DNA of 64,000 nt from a bacterium (GTDB taxonomy: Bacteria > Orphanbacterota > Orphanbacteria > Orphanbacterales > Orphanbacteraceae), in the NCBI GenBank assembly GCA_025782575.1, contig JALGYY010000004.1, positions 167,769 to 231,768 of the forward strand. The letters run 5' to 3'. The notes beneath the pieces were generated by a model. The model was not told where the DNA came from and searched no databases. It saw nothing but the letters and a program-made list of their open reading frames with translations. The position numbers and the translations under genes were made by a program. Positions 42,897 to 52,582 of this stretch are shown here, piece by piece. The first letter of the stretch is position 1; every line of letters begins with the position of its first letter.

Positions 42897-43988
42897 ATGC
42901 ATCGCTTCAAGAATATCCTTGTTGTTGCCGAGGAAGGTGAACACGGCCGGGCGACGCTCGCCCGGGCTGTAAGACTGGCCAGGAGGAACGAGGCCAGGCT
43001 CACCGTCGTTGACCCACTGAGACGGACGACGGCGGAGAGAGCGCTTCCCCGTAACCTTCAGAATGCCATTGTGAGCGAGCGCCGATCCCTCTTGAAGCAG
43101 CTTACCGAGCCGTTTCGGGAGCAAGACGTTCAGATCCACGAAAAACTGCTGTACGGAACTCCGTTCATAGAAGTCATCCGGGAGGTGTTACGGAGTAGTC
43201 ACGACCTGGTGATCATCGCGGCTAAGAGCGCGGTCGGCCTCCGGGCGCGCGTGTTTGGCAGCTTTTCTCTTCACCTGATGCGCAAATGCCCATGCCCGGT
43301 CTGGGTGTTGGGACCCGCCCCGCGTTACCCGACCGGCCAGATCCTGGCCGCCGTTGACCCCAGCCCGACAGATGCCGAAAACGACTCGGTTAACGCGCAG
43401 ATCATTGAGCTGGCAACCTCCATAGCCAGGCTGACGAAAGGTCATCTCCACATCGTGCATGCATGGGAGCTTTGGGGGGAAGATCTTATGAGGCGGCGAA
43501 CAAGGAACCTGGGCGCGGCAGACTGGGCAGTCCACGAGGAACGCATTGCCGCCCAAACGCGGCTCAACGAGTTTCTCGGACACTACATCCTTGACGATGT
43601 GCATTACCACGTCCACCTCGTTAAGGGGAAGGCAAGCCGCGTCATCGCTTCCCTGGTCGCCAAACACGCGATCGACCTTGTTGTGGTAGGCACGGTGTGC
43701 AGAACGGGGATCGCAGGTATGTTGATCGGCAGCACGGCGGAAAACATGCTCGGACAGATGGATTGCTCGGTCCTCGCCCTGAAGCCCCGGGGATTCGTCT
43801 CTCCTGTGGAAGTCACAAATCCCCGGGGGGCGACATCTATCGAACCAGCGTCATGCGGTGGACATTCCGGTAATTTCCCGCATCAAACCGATAGAGATAG
43901 ATACCCGAGCCGACCGGTGTCCCGCGATCGTCCTGTCCGTCCCACAGGATCGAATGGAACCCCGGGGCTCGGGATTCATTGTCGATGA
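42897..43988 (+). CDS. Tandem universal stress protein (UspE-like) with antisense-encoded tail
   Basis: The protein has two UspA domains (about 1-145 and 148-300). The second ends with the ATP-binding loop VVGTVCRTGIAGMLIGSTAENMLGQMDCSVLALKP. UspE-like proteins support stress survival. The last ~55 residues after LALKPRGFVSPVEV are encoded antisense to the 3' end of the convergent FG-GAP gene and look unlike Usp, so the native stop seems to be lost. It lies 83 bases after the baeRF-like gene, with GGGAGGA upstream. Confidence 0.88.
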   Translation: MHRFKNILVVAEEGEHGRATLARAVRLARRNEARLTVVDPLRRTTAERALPRNLQNAIVSERRSLLKQLTEPFREQDVQIHEKLLYGTPFIEVIREVLRSSHDLVIIAAKSAVGLRARVFGSFSLHLMRKCPCPVWVLGPAPRYPTGQILAAVDPSPTDAENDSVNAQIIELATSIARLTKGHLHIVHAWELWGEDLMRRRTRNLGAADWAVHEERIAAQTRLNEFLGHYILDDVHYHVHLVKGKASRVIASLVAKHAIDLVVVGTVCRTGIAGMLIGSTAENMLGQMDCSVLALKPRGFVSPVEVTNPRGATSIEPASCGGHSGNFPHQTDRDRYPSRPVSRDRPVRPTGSNGTPGLGIHCR

Positions 43989-46848
43989 GACGCCGGACGA
44001 GCCGACCGTTCACGTTGTAGATCATGAGCTTCACCGGCATGGCGTCGGAGAGTTCATAGCGGATTACAGTGCTCGGGTTGAATGGATTCGGCGCATTCGG
44101 GAGCGATCGAACGACACCCGGCACTGCACTTCCGCCGGCAACGTCTGTTGCTGAGGGCTCAACCAGAGTGATCCGCTGGTTCGGCGCGGTGCCCAACAGA
44201 CGCTGCACGATCCCGCTCGGCCAGAGCACTTCGATTGTGTCGATTAACACCGAAGGAAGTTCGAAGAGCGCACCGAATCCGAACTCTGCCGTCAGCGAAT
44301 TCATCGAACAGAAGCCCGAACCGGACGTCACTTCGCGAATTCGTGCGACGCCGTTTTCAATGACTCGGATCCGCGCTCCCACACCGAACGAGTTGGACGT
44401 CGTCCCCTGAAGATCGATCTGGAGCCAGTGGTTGCCGCCACCGAGTTCGTTTCGATAGAGCCGGTTCGGTTGCCAGAATGAGTTCACAGTGAAGAGGTCG
44501 AGATCGCCGTCGTCATCGACGTCCGCCCACGCCGCGCCACCCGTTGCACCCGGATCGTCGTACGGCCACTGGGCGACATCCACGAACGAGGAGCCGTCGT
44601 TACGAAACAGGCGGTTCGGTCCGTTGAAGTTGGATAGATAGAGATCGAGGTCGCCGTCATTGTCATGGTCCGCCCATGCGGGAGTGTGCGAATCGAGCCC
44701 GTCAAGAAGTGGCGCCGGAGTGGAGTTCGAAAATGTGCCCCCACCCGTGTTCTCGAAGAGAGCATTGTTGCCGGCGTTGTTGGCGAGATAGAGATCGAGG
44801 TCGCCGTCTCCGTCATAATCCGCCCAGCTCGCTCCCCGTGCCTGGCCCGCATCGGCAAGGACCCCCGGCGTGACATCCGCGAATGTACCGTTCCCCATAT
44901 TCCGGAGCAGGCGGTTCGCCGTGCCGGAGTTGGCGAGATAGAGATCCGGATTACGATCGTTGTCGTAGTCTCCCCAGACGGCGGCGTACGTGTCGCCTCC
45001 GTCCGCAAGAGCTCCCGTCGCGATGTCGACGAACGTTCCGCTGTTGTTTTGCAGCAATCGGTTCGCTCCGCCGGTTACAGCGATATACAGGTCGAGATCT
45101 CCGTCCCGATCGTAGTCGGCCCACGAACCGGACAGCCCCACACCGGCATCGCCGAGAGCACCTGAAGTGGCGTTCGTGAACGCGCCGGTGCCAGAGTTGT
45201 CGAAGTAGACGTTCGGTCCATCGTTCACCAGATAGAGATCGAGATCAGAATCGCCGTCCACGTCTCCCAGGGTAACGCCGAACCCGAAGCCGAAGTCGTC
45301 AGTCGGCGGGCCGGTAATATCCGAAAGGATTCCGTTGTCATTACGGAAGAGCTTGTTCGGTCCGGCCCAGTTGGAAAGATAGAGATCGTGGTCGCCGTCA
45401 CCATCGATGTCACCCCACGCCACGCCATGACTGACGTCGAACCCTTTGATTTCCGGCGTCGACACATCGGCAAGCAGCGACTGAGGAGCGAAAATCGTGC
45501 CGTAGATATCGCGCCAGTTTCCCGCGCCGGAGTTCCGGTTGTCATCCCACGCGACGAGCGCCGAACCGTTCGATCCACAGGCGATCACAGGGTGAAGCGG
45601 ATCTTCGTTTCCCGGCGCGATTCCGGTCGTCTGGGAGAGTATGCTGTTCGGATAGGGTGGGTACTGATAGTTATAGTCCACATAGTTTCCGCGAATATGA
45701 TAGTAGCCATCCCCACCCAGGTTGCAGGGGTCGACCGAACCCGTTTCGCGCCAGACGACGAACCAGCTGTCGTTACGTTCGTCGAAGTCGAGGCGGGGGA
45801 GCCAGGGATCGGTGATCGGAAAGCTCCAGTGCTTGCAAATCCTACTCACCGGGAAGGCGCCGGTCAGTCCACTACAATACATCAACTCGTTCGCATCTAC
45901 CGGACAACCCCATATCCCTGTCCAGCTTGTTCCGGAATTCTGCGGGTCGGTGTTGTTATGGTCCTCCCACACAACCAGAAAGGTTTCATCGCTTCCCGAC
46001 TCACCGTATGAAACGTCCGGCCGATAGACGGAGCCCGACTGTGTACCCCAGTCGACAGGCACAGTCGCTTCGAACGGAACCCCCACTCCGCAGTTCCAGA
46101 GAGTGGCGATCGGGTTAGCGTCGGAGCCGAGCATGATTGCCCATCCGGAGCCTCCCAAGTCAAAAGCAAACAGGTAACGCCCTGTGGGTGTTTCGACGCT
46201 CGAAACGGGGGCATAGGCAAGGCCGGGTCGGCTGAGCTGGGTGAACGGGCCGTTCGTCACATTGATAGTCGAGCCGATCCCGAATCCGGCGCTGCTGACA
46301 CGCTGCGCGTAGATGTCGCGGAGCCCGCTCGACGAGCCGGTGTCCATCGCCGCCATGACGAGATACTCGTCCGCAATCGAGTTGTACTCAACCACCGGAC
46401 CGCCCGGACCGTTCCCCCTGTCATAGGGTTCACCCGCTATGGCGGATATGGTGTTCAGCCACCCTCCGTCAGCATCGATCAGAACCGCATCGATTCCCTG
46501 CGTTCCGATTGCGCCGCCGTTCACGGCAACGAGCAGGTACTCATCCTGAGTCGGGTTGTGAACAATACTCGGATCGCCATGCTGGAAACCGAGAGGGAGG
46601 ACAACTGGCGGAGCGATCGCGTTTCCCCAGCGATCAAGCCTGACGCCTTCGTAGAACGCAATTCCGATCGGTGCCGCCACCTGCCTGTAGACGGCAAAAT
46701 ACTCCTGCCGGGATTCGTTCCAGACGGCGCAGCGAGCCGTTTCTGTCGTGTCGGTGGTTGCTGTGATCGCAAAATCAGCGAGGAGCGCCGCCGGGATTGC
46801 AAGAAACCCGATAAGAACGAGAATAGTGATAATCGTACGCTTGTACAT
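43837..46848 (-). CDS. Secreted FG-GAP/VCBS repeat protein with ASPIC/UnbV domain and FlgD-Ig-like tail
   Basis: The 1003-residue product begins with a signal peptide (MYKRTIITILVLIGFLAIPA). The N-terminal half is a repeat-rich region with motifs such as NESRQEYFAVYRQ and DPSIVHNPTQDEYLLV. Seven FG-GAP/VCBS calcium-loop repeats follow (DIDGDGDHDLYLSNW-type), then an ASPIC/UnbV domain (NHWLQIDLQGT to TIEVLWPSGIVQRL) and a C-terminal tag (YNVNGRLVRRLID, SGIYLYRF, RMTLVR). It is probably surface-exposed and adhesive; its partner is unknown. ATG 46848 has GGAGG 8 bases upstream. It sits 127 bases after the CHAT gene and may share its transcript. Confidence 0.85.
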   Translation of the reverse strand: MYKRTIITILVLIGFLAIPAALLADFAITATTDTTETARCAVWNESRQEYFAVYRQVAAPIGIAFYEGVRLDRWGNAIAPPVVLPLGFQHGDPSIVHNPTQDEYLLVAVNGGAIGTQGIDAVLIDADGGWLNTISAIAGEPYDRGNGPGGPVVEYNSIADEYLVMAAMDTGSSSGLRDIYAQRVSSAGFGIGSTINVTNGPFTQLSRPGLAYAPVSSVETPTGRYLFAFDLGGSGWAIMLGSDANPIATLWNCGVGVPFEATVPVDWGTQSGSVYRPDVSYGESGSDETFLVVWEDHNNTDPQNSGTSWTGIWGCPVDANELMYCSGLTGAFPVSRICKHWSFPITDPWLPRLDFDERNDSWFVVWRETGSVDPCNLGGDGYYHIRGNYVDYNYQYPPYPNSILSQTTGIAPGNEDPLHPVIACGSNGSALVAWDDNRNSGAGNWRDIYGTIFAPQSLLADVSTPEIKGFDVSHGVAWGDIDGDGDHDLYLSNWAGPNKLFRNDNGILSDITGPPTDDFGFGFGVTLGDVDGDSDLDLYLVNDGPNVYFDNSGTGAFTNATSGALGDAGVGLSGSWADYDRDGDLDLYIAVTGGANRLLQNNSGTFVDIATGALADGGDTYAAVWGDYDNDRNPDLYLANSGTANRLLRNMGNGTFADVTPGVLADAGQARGASWADYDGDGDLDLYLANNAGNNALFENTGGGTFSNSTPAPLLDGLDSHTPAWADHDNDGDLDLYLSNFNGPNRLFRNDGSSFVDVAQWPYDDPGATGGAAWADVDDDGDLDLFTVNSFWQPNRLYRNELGGGNHWLQIDLQGTTSNSFGVGARIRVIENGVARIREVTSGSGFCSMNSLTAEFGFGALFELPSVLIDTIEVLWPSGIVQRLLGTAPNQRITLVEPSATDVAGGSAVPGVVRSLPNAPNPFNPSTVIRYELSDAMPVKLMIYNVNGRLVRRLIDNESRAPGFHSILWDGQDDRGTPVGSGIYLYRFDAGNYRNVHRMTLVR

Positions 46849-46975
46849 AGTCCGATCCTCCAAGAGAAACGCGCATTCTGGTCTTCTATCAGCCAAAACA
46901 CGAAAAAGGGAGGAACCGAACAGAAAGAAGCGGGAATGGATAAAGTGTGCAGCCAGTGAAGGCTGCGGGCGGCCG

Positions 46976-49900
46976 TCAGCGGCGGTCTCCGGTGGCGACG
47001 AAACCGGCCCAGTAGCCGGGGTGGGTTGAAAGTCCGAGAGCGCGGCGGCGTTCCAGGAGGGCGAGGCTTGCGCGGCGGACGGATTCGACCGTACTCCGGC
47101 CGGCAAGACGGTTCTCGTAAAGGGATCGCATCCATTCGAGAGTGATCTCGTCGTCCACAGGCCAGAGGCTCAGGATAAGCGTTCGAACCCCCGCCATTTC
47201 GAATGCTCTTCGTAGCCCGAAGACTCCCTCGCCCGCCCGAATCTGACCAAGGCCGGTTCCGCAGGCGGAGAGAACCGCCCACTCCACGCCGGTAAGATCG
47301 AGGGCAGCGATTTCTTCGGCCGTCAGAATGCCGTCCTCCTGATCGGGCCCGGCAGTATCTCGGCGATTGGCGCCGGCCAGGGCGAGGCCGCAGAGAAGGA
47401 GCGGGTTTTCGGTTACGGGAGAATCGTCCCGGGCGCCGACAGCCCCCCCGATTCCCCGACGGTTTTCTGCTACCGCGGCACACTCCCCTCCCAGGAAGAA
47501 CGCATGGGTTGCCACGTGGATGATTCGGCTTCCCGGCGCATGAGTTTTGAACGATGATTCGGTCGCTTCCGGCCCGTTTCGCAGCGTGTAATTGCCGCCC
47601 GTCCCCGTGTGGTGAGCACTGCCCCACATTTTCGACACAAGCTGCGACTCCCTCACCGCGCCGGGTAAGGGCTCGAATCGGATCGCGTCGAACCCGCCGC
47701 ACTCCGCCCGTTTGCCGCGAAACGGCGCCGCACTCGCGACCAGCAATTCCTCGGTAGGCAGGCCGCGTTCTCTCTGCCCGGCCGCGCTCTCGTAATCGGG
47801 ACCGCCGAGTGCGAAGAGGCCCCACGGTTGCCCACTTGCCGGGGGCACGGAGCTCGGTCGACAGAGGTCACGTTCCGCAGAAAGGAGATGAATTGACAGC
47901 CCCTCGTCGATCAGAAAGTGTTCGGGCAATGAACCGGGCAAAGCGTGGAAATCGACCAGGTGGATCGATCCGTCGGGGACGACTAAAATGGTCTCGTTAC
48001 CGGCGATCGACTCGGCCAGAGGATCCCAGATCATTCGGCGGAGTTCCCTTCCTGGCGTGAAAAGATCGATTTCGCCGCTTTCGACCGGCGCCCCTCCCCC
48101 CACGATCCCGTTTCTCCAGGCGCTCACCAGACTGTCGATGAGCGTGGCCGGACCGAGTGGGATCGCCACAGGGGCGTCGGTCGCTGTTACCACGAATGCT
48201 GTGTAGGCCGGCGGGGGAACGTCATGCAGCCACCCCGCGGCGACTCTTTCGTTAAGGTCGAATGCCACGAGTGCGGCGCCATTCGGAATCGCACCGACCA
48301 CGTCGCCGTATCCACGGTCCATCGCGGCAATCTCTTCCCCGTCCCTCTCGCTGTGCATGGAAAGAGTTCGCTCTGCGCGCTCTTTCGTGGCGCGCGCTTC
48401 TTCCAGATGATTACGGTGCTCTTCCATCGTCTCGTCCCCGCGGCCGCGAACGACGAGGTCGGCGAGTACCTGGCGCGCCTCGGCGAGACCGGCTCTGAGC
48501 GAGTCGACCACGACTTCCCGGCTGCCGGGCATCCTGCCACGAAGGGATGCGATTTCGTCGATCACAAGTCCCCGGGATCGGATGACTTCGTCCCAGATAC
48601 TCTCAACCAGATCGGGGGGCGAGCTTTTGTTAAGAAGGGGGATGGCAATTCCGAGGCCGGCATCTCGATGGCTGTCATAGCGAAGGGCCTCCCGCTCCGC
48701 CAGGTTGGGGGCTGTCAATCGATGGTGTTCCCGGCTCACCCTTTCAGAAGCGAGGGCTGCTTCGATCGCTCTGCTTGTATCACCGGTCGAGGCGAGCGCC
48801 GAAGCCAGACCCAACAGTTCAGTTGTTATGTTCGGATGGTCCTCGCCAAGCGCATCGACATAGATGTCGTAGGCGTGCTGGTAGTGCTCGGCGGCCCCGG
48901 AGTAATTCGAGCGCTCAAATTCAAGATTTCCCAGGTCGTGAATGAAGCGAGCCGAATGAAGATGACCCGGCCCATAGACCCGGGAGTAATACTCAACGGC
49001 GAAAGAAATATGGGCTTCCGCCTCGTCGAACTCGCCAAGATAGGTAAGCGCCCTTCCCAGATTTCCCCGTACTGTGGGGATCTCCGGATCATCTTCTCCC
49101 CGTGCTTTGCGAAGCCGCACCAGAAGATCTTCATAGATGTCCCGCGCACCCCGAAGGTCATTGCAGTGCAACAAACCTCCGGCAAGATCGCGAAGACCTC
49201 TTAACAATTTCGGATGATCCGTCTCAAGGCTGTTTTGCCGAATCGCGACAATTCTCCTGTGGAGAGCGACTCCCCGCTCACACTCACCGATCAACTTGTG
49301 AACATTGGCGAGGCCGGCGAGAGAATAGGTGAGCTGCTCATGGTCCGGACCAAACACTCTTTCTATTATGCGGATAGATCGTTCGTAGAACTCCCGAGCA
49401 TCGCCGTAACGCCCCATGATCCGATAGAGGTGTCCCAGGCTGGTCGTCGGGTGGGCAACCATATCGTGTTCGGGGCCGTATACCTTTTCTCGAATGGCGA
49501 TCGTTCGCAGAAAGGCTTTCTCCGCCTCGCCGTAGTTACCCATGAGCCGCAGCAGAATCGCGTAGCTGTACAGTGTCGATGCAATGCTCTTGTCGTCCGG
49601 ATCAAGAGAGCTATCCTGAATGGAGATCGCCCTTTCAAAGAGTCGCTGGGATTCCTGAAAGTTCTCATCCAGCCTGTGCAGTCGCGCCAGATAACCGAGG
49701 CTGCGGGCGAGGTCGGAGGCGTAAGAATCGTTTGCCGTCTCGAGGATTTTGATCGCGCGGCGAATGTCTGCTTTCGCACCTTCGTTATCCCCGACAGCCG
49801 TCCGTATGACGCCGAGCCTGTGATAAGCAGGCGCCACTTCCGGGTGATCCGCCCCATGAATCGCCACGCGAATAGCGACGCTTCGCTCGCCGAGCGAGAG

Positions 49901-50158
49901 GGCGTCGTTGCCGTGAACGTTTCCCGACTTCTGCATCACATCGAGAAGGACGTGAATCGCCTCGGCTGTCTCCGTTGACTGCTTGCCATATGTTTCTTCC
50001 GTGCTACCGAGATAGGCGCGCGCGAGTGATTCCGCATCTTCATAACGAGAGAGTTCCTTGAGCGCAATAATGGAATCGACCGTGGCCGCCTGATCGGCAA
50101 AGGGAGGTGTTGCGGCCACGAGAAGCACTGCGGCTGTTAAGATTGATGAACGAATCAT
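46976..50158 (-). CDS. TPR-CHAT caspase-like protein
   Basis: The 1060-residue exported protein has a signal peptide (MIRSSILTAAVLLVAATPPFA). About ten kinesin-light-chain-type TPRs follow (residues 30-470, for example YGEAEKAFLRTIAIREKVYGPEHDMV). The C-terminal CHAT domain (about 640-1055) has the catalytic pair His885 in HVATHAFF and Cys966 in LSACGTGLG. The fragment RTLILSLWPVDDEIT is a conserved CHAT block. The start overlaps the kinase stop by 4 bases, and the sigma gene lies upstream. Unlike the first copy there is no evident C-terminal anchor. A signal-responsive protease is the likely role. Confidence 0.9.
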   Translation of the reverse strand: MIRSSILTAAVLLVAATPPFADQAATVDSIIALKELSRYEDAESLARAYLGSTEETYGKQSTETAEAIHVLLDVMQKSGNVHGNDALSLGERSVAIRVAIHGADHPEVAPAYHRLGVIRTAVGDNEGAKADIRRAIKILETANDSYASDLARSLGYLARLHRLDENFQESQRLFERAISIQDSSLDPDDKSIASTLYSYAILLRLMGNYGEAEKAFLRTIAIREKVYGPEHDMVAHPTTSLGHLYRIMGRYGDAREFYERSIRIIERVFGPDHEQLTYSLAGLANVHKLIGECERGVALHRRIVAIRQNSLETDHPKLLRGLRDLAGGLLHCNDLRGARDIYEDLLVRLRKARGEDDPEIPTVRGNLGRALTYLGEFDEAEAHISFAVEYYSRVYGPGHLHSARFIHDLGNLEFERSNYSGAAEHYQHAYDIYVDALGEDHPNITTELLGLASALASTGDTSRAIEAALASERVSREHHRLTAPNLAEREALRYDSHRDAGLGIAIPLLNKSSPPDLVESIWDEVIRSRGLVIDEIASLRGRMPGSREVVVDSLRAGLAEARQVLADLVVRGRGDETMEEHRNHLEEARATKERAERTLSMHSERDGEEIAAMDRGYGDVVGAIPNGAALVAFDLNERVAAGWLHDVPPPAYTAFVVTATDAPVAIPLGPATLIDSLVSAWRNGIVGGGAPVESGEIDLFTPGRELRRMIWDPLAESIAGNETILVVPDGSIHLVDFHALPGSLPEHFLIDEGLSIHLLSAERDLCRPSSVPPASGQPWGLFALGGPDYESAAGQRERGLPTEELLVASAAPFRGKRAECGGFDAIRFEPLPGAVRESQLVSKMWGSAHHTGTGGNYTLRNGPEATESSFKTHAPGSRIIHVATHAFFLGGECAAVAENRRGIGGAVGARDDSPVTENPLLLCGLALAGANRRDTAGPDQEDGILTAEEIAALDLTGVEWAVLSACGTGLGQIRAGEGVFGLRRAFEMAGVRTLILSLWPVDDEITLEWMRSLYENRLAGRSTVESVRRASLALLERRRALGLSTHPGYWAGFVATGDRR

Positions 50159-51846
50159 TGTGGATTCTCGAGGACGATTTCACGCATCCAGACACCGCGG
50201 ACTTCCTCCGACCGAAGCTCCAGCCTGCCAGCGATGTCACCGACACTCCCGGGTGCAGGCGAGTTGGATCCTGTGCTTTGGAATGCGGGAACCGCCCCGC
50301 CGATTCCGCGCAGCCGCCGGAAAGATTCGCCTGAAATGGGGGCGGATCGTACGGGCCGTCCGAGTTCTGCCCGGGGGAGCCCCGCAATGGCCCGCTCGAT
50401 TTCCTCTACCGGGGATGGGCAGGCCACAACGAAAAAGTGCTCCCGCCCTCCGGCGCTCGTCACTTGCCAATGGATTTCTTCACCGTCACGATTTCCGGGC
50501 AGCTGATGCGACTGATCGCCGGGAAGGGGGTTCTTCAGCTCGTATCCGGGCAACGGGAACAGCACGAACGATGCGCCGTTCTCGTCTTCGGAGAGGACAT
50601 ATGTGTAGAGATCGGAAGACGCCTGGATCTTAAGAAAGAGCTCGTCCCCTGGTGAGACGGCCGAACCCGAACGGAGCCGTTCCGCACCTGAGGGACCTTC
50701 CCGATAGAGAGAGGCCTCGACGGAATAAGCGGGCGAGCCCGAGCGGAGGAAAAAGACTCCCGCTGCGATCGCTATTCCGGCGATGGCGCACGCGAACCAG
50801 AGCCGCGGTCCGCCTCCCGGCCGAGGAGATGCGATCGCCGGCGAGCCGGAACTCTCCGCACTCTCTCTGTCGAGAAAATCGGCGAGCGCTTTTTCCATTT
50901 CGCCGGCAGTCGCGAACCGTTCGCCCGGCTTGTTTGCAGTGGCCCGTTCGACTACGCGCAGAAAGCTTTCCGGCAGTCCGGGCCTCGCGTCCCGAAGCGA
51001 AGTGGATCGGCCTGATTCGTGGGCGTTTTGTATTTCGCCGGCCGACCGTCCGGTTACCGGAAATGCTCCCGATGCGAGCAGGTATAGGAGAATGCCGGCA
51101 CCGTACAGATCGCTCTGGACGGTCGCCTCTTCCCCCGCAAGGATTTCAGGCGCCATGTAGAGGGGCGTGCCGCTTACAGTCCGTCCGCCCCCGGCCGCCT
51201 GTTTCTCGCGGCCCAGGCCGAAGTCCATGAGAACAATCCGCCCCCCTTTTTCGCGCATCACGTTTCGGGCCTTTACATCCCGATGGACGAGACCTGATGC
51301 GTGCACGGCCGCAAGCGCGCGACAGACATCGATCCCCGTGAGCGCCGCCTCTCCTGCTCCGAGCGGGCCATCTGATTTCACGATACTGTCGAGGGTCCGG
51401 CCCCGAATGAGCTCCATCCAGATTCCGGCGCGACCGGCGTGAACATCAGCCCCATGAACAGTTACTACATTGGGATGGTCGACCTTTGCCAGCGCACGCG
51501 CTTCCCCGATCGTTCCATCATCTTCGGTTGTCTCGCCGGCGATCAGTTTGAGCGCCACCTCGCGGTCGAGCCGGGGATCGCGGGCTCTGTAAATCTCCCC
51601 GTAGCTACCGGAGGCGAGCGCTTCCAGAATTTCGAGAGCTCCCCACTTGTCGCCCGCGGAAAGAGGCTCTATTTCAGAGATGAGGTCCTCGTGGAATCCG
51701 GTAATCTTCGAGAGCAGGCGAAAACCATGAACGACCTGCCGGCTCTCCTCGTCGGGAGCGCCCGTCTCCTCGGCGTCCCAGTCGACACTCTTACCGTCCG
51801 CCACGGAGCGGGCGAGTTTCAGAGTCCAATCCCCATCACGCCTCAT
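50155..51846 (-). CDS. Membrane Ser/Thr protein kinase with DUF4384-like outer domain
   Basis: The 563-residue Hanks-type kinase has the glycine loop ASGSYGEIYRA, Lys100 in VALKLI, catalytic H188RD (HRDVKARNV) and D208FG, all intact. A TM (about 350-367) links it to an outer domain of about 190 residues (PGDELFLKIQASSDLYTYVLSEDENG, SFVLFPLPGYE) that resembles DUF4384, a putative ligand or protein sensor. The start overlaps the sigma gene by 11 bases and the stop overlaps the CHAT gene by 4 bases. It probably relays an envelope signal within this module; phosphorylation of sigma or the CHAT protein is inference. Confidence 0.9.
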   Translation of the reverse strand: MRRDGDWTLKLARSVADGKSVDWDAEETGAPDEESRQVVHGFRLLSKITGFHEDLISEIEPLSAGDKWGALEILEALASGSYGEIYRARDPRLDREVALKLIAGETTEDDGTIGEARALAKVDHPNVVTVHGADVHAGRAGIWMELIRGRTLDSIVKSDGPLGAGEAALTGIDVCRALAAVHASGLVHRDVKARNVMREKGGRIVLMDFGLGREKQAAGGGRTVSGTPLYMAPEILAGEEATVQSDLYGAGILLYLLASGAFPVTGRSAGEIQNAHESGRSTSLRDARPGLPESFLRVVERATANKPGERFATAGEMEKALADFLDRESAESSGSPAIASPRPGGGPRLWFACAIAGIAIAAGVFFLRSGSPAYSVEASLYREGPSGAERLRSGSAVSPGDELFLKIQASSDLYTYVLSEDENGASFVLFPLPGYELKNPLPGDQSHQLPGNRDGEEIHWQVTSAGGREHFFVVACPSPVEEIERAIAGLPRAELGRPVRSAPISGESFRRLRGIGGAVPAFQSTGSNSPAPGSVGDIAGRLELRSEEVRGVWMREIVLENPQ

Positions 51847-52420
51847 GACCCATCTCCTTTGCGAGCTTCACAAGGGCACGCGAAACGGCCATACGCGCCG
51901 CATCTTCAGACGGCTTGCAGAGAGCTTCCGCGATCTCCCGGTAGCTGCAGCGAAGTTCTACGCGCAGGTGTACCGCCTGCCGTTCTTCGTCTTTCAATTT
52001 TTCGAGCGCTCTCTCGTACGATTCGACGGTCTCTCTGCCGATCGTCTGCTCCAGCGGCGAAGGGGCGCGTGTCGCCGCGGTCTCCGGAATCTCGGCGGAT
52101 GGCGGCCGTACTTTGCGATCCCGAACCAGGTTTCGTACCCGGTTCAGCACCGCCTGCCTCATGTACCCTCGAAGCGCACCATCTCCCCGCATTTCGAATG
52201 TTTCGAGACGGCCCAGAGAGGCGATTACCGTTTCCTGGACAATATCCTCCGTGTCCCCCATGTCACGCGCCCATGGAGGGATGCGGCCGGTCGCCCAGGC
52301 GCGAAGCCTCGGGATGTACCGTGAATACAGGCGCTCGAGCGCCTCCCGGTCACCTTCCTGCACACGCGCAAGCAGGTGCTGCGTCGATTCAACGTCGTGG
52401 TGAGAGTCTCGATCGCTCAT
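51836..52420 (-). CDS. ECF-type sigma factor (first gene of kinase/CHAT operon)
   Basis: This 194-residue sigma factor has region 2 (EGDREALERLYSRYIPRLRAW, DTEDIVQETVIASLGRLETFEMRG, RGYMRQAVLNRVRNLVRDRK) and region 4 (LEKLKDEERQAVHLRVELRCSYREIAEAL), consistent with the ECF subgroups linked to protein kinases. No zinc-finger anti-sigma gene follows; instead a membrane kinase overlaps it, suggesting kinase control in place of sequestration. Confidence 0.88.
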   Translation of the reverse strand: MSDRDSHHDVESTQHLLARVQEGDREALERLYSRYIPRLRAWATGRIPPWARDMGDTEDIVQETVIASLGRLETFEMRGDGALRGYMRQAVLNRVRNLVRDRKVRPPSAEIPETAATRAPSPLEQTIGRETVESYERALEKLKDEERQAVHLRVELRCSYREIAEALCKPSEDAARMAVSRALVKLAKEMGHEA

Positions 52421-52582
52421 CGGGAAGGCCTCAAGTCTGGAAAATAGCTCGTCCCTCCATTATATACGTATCCGAGCTTCCCGCGGGGAGGATCATGCCC
52501 CATCCTGACGTTCTGACTCTGGAAACACGAAACGCGCGTGAAGCGAACGGAAGTATTAGGGAAGAATGGAGAGGGAGGTGGC

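Noticed and set aside
46521-47825. 434-codon minus-strand frame overlapping the CHAT gene end and the FG-GAP gene start
   Set aside because: It is an Arg/Pro-rich alternate frame of two well-supported genes in high-GC DNA, with no recognisable domain.
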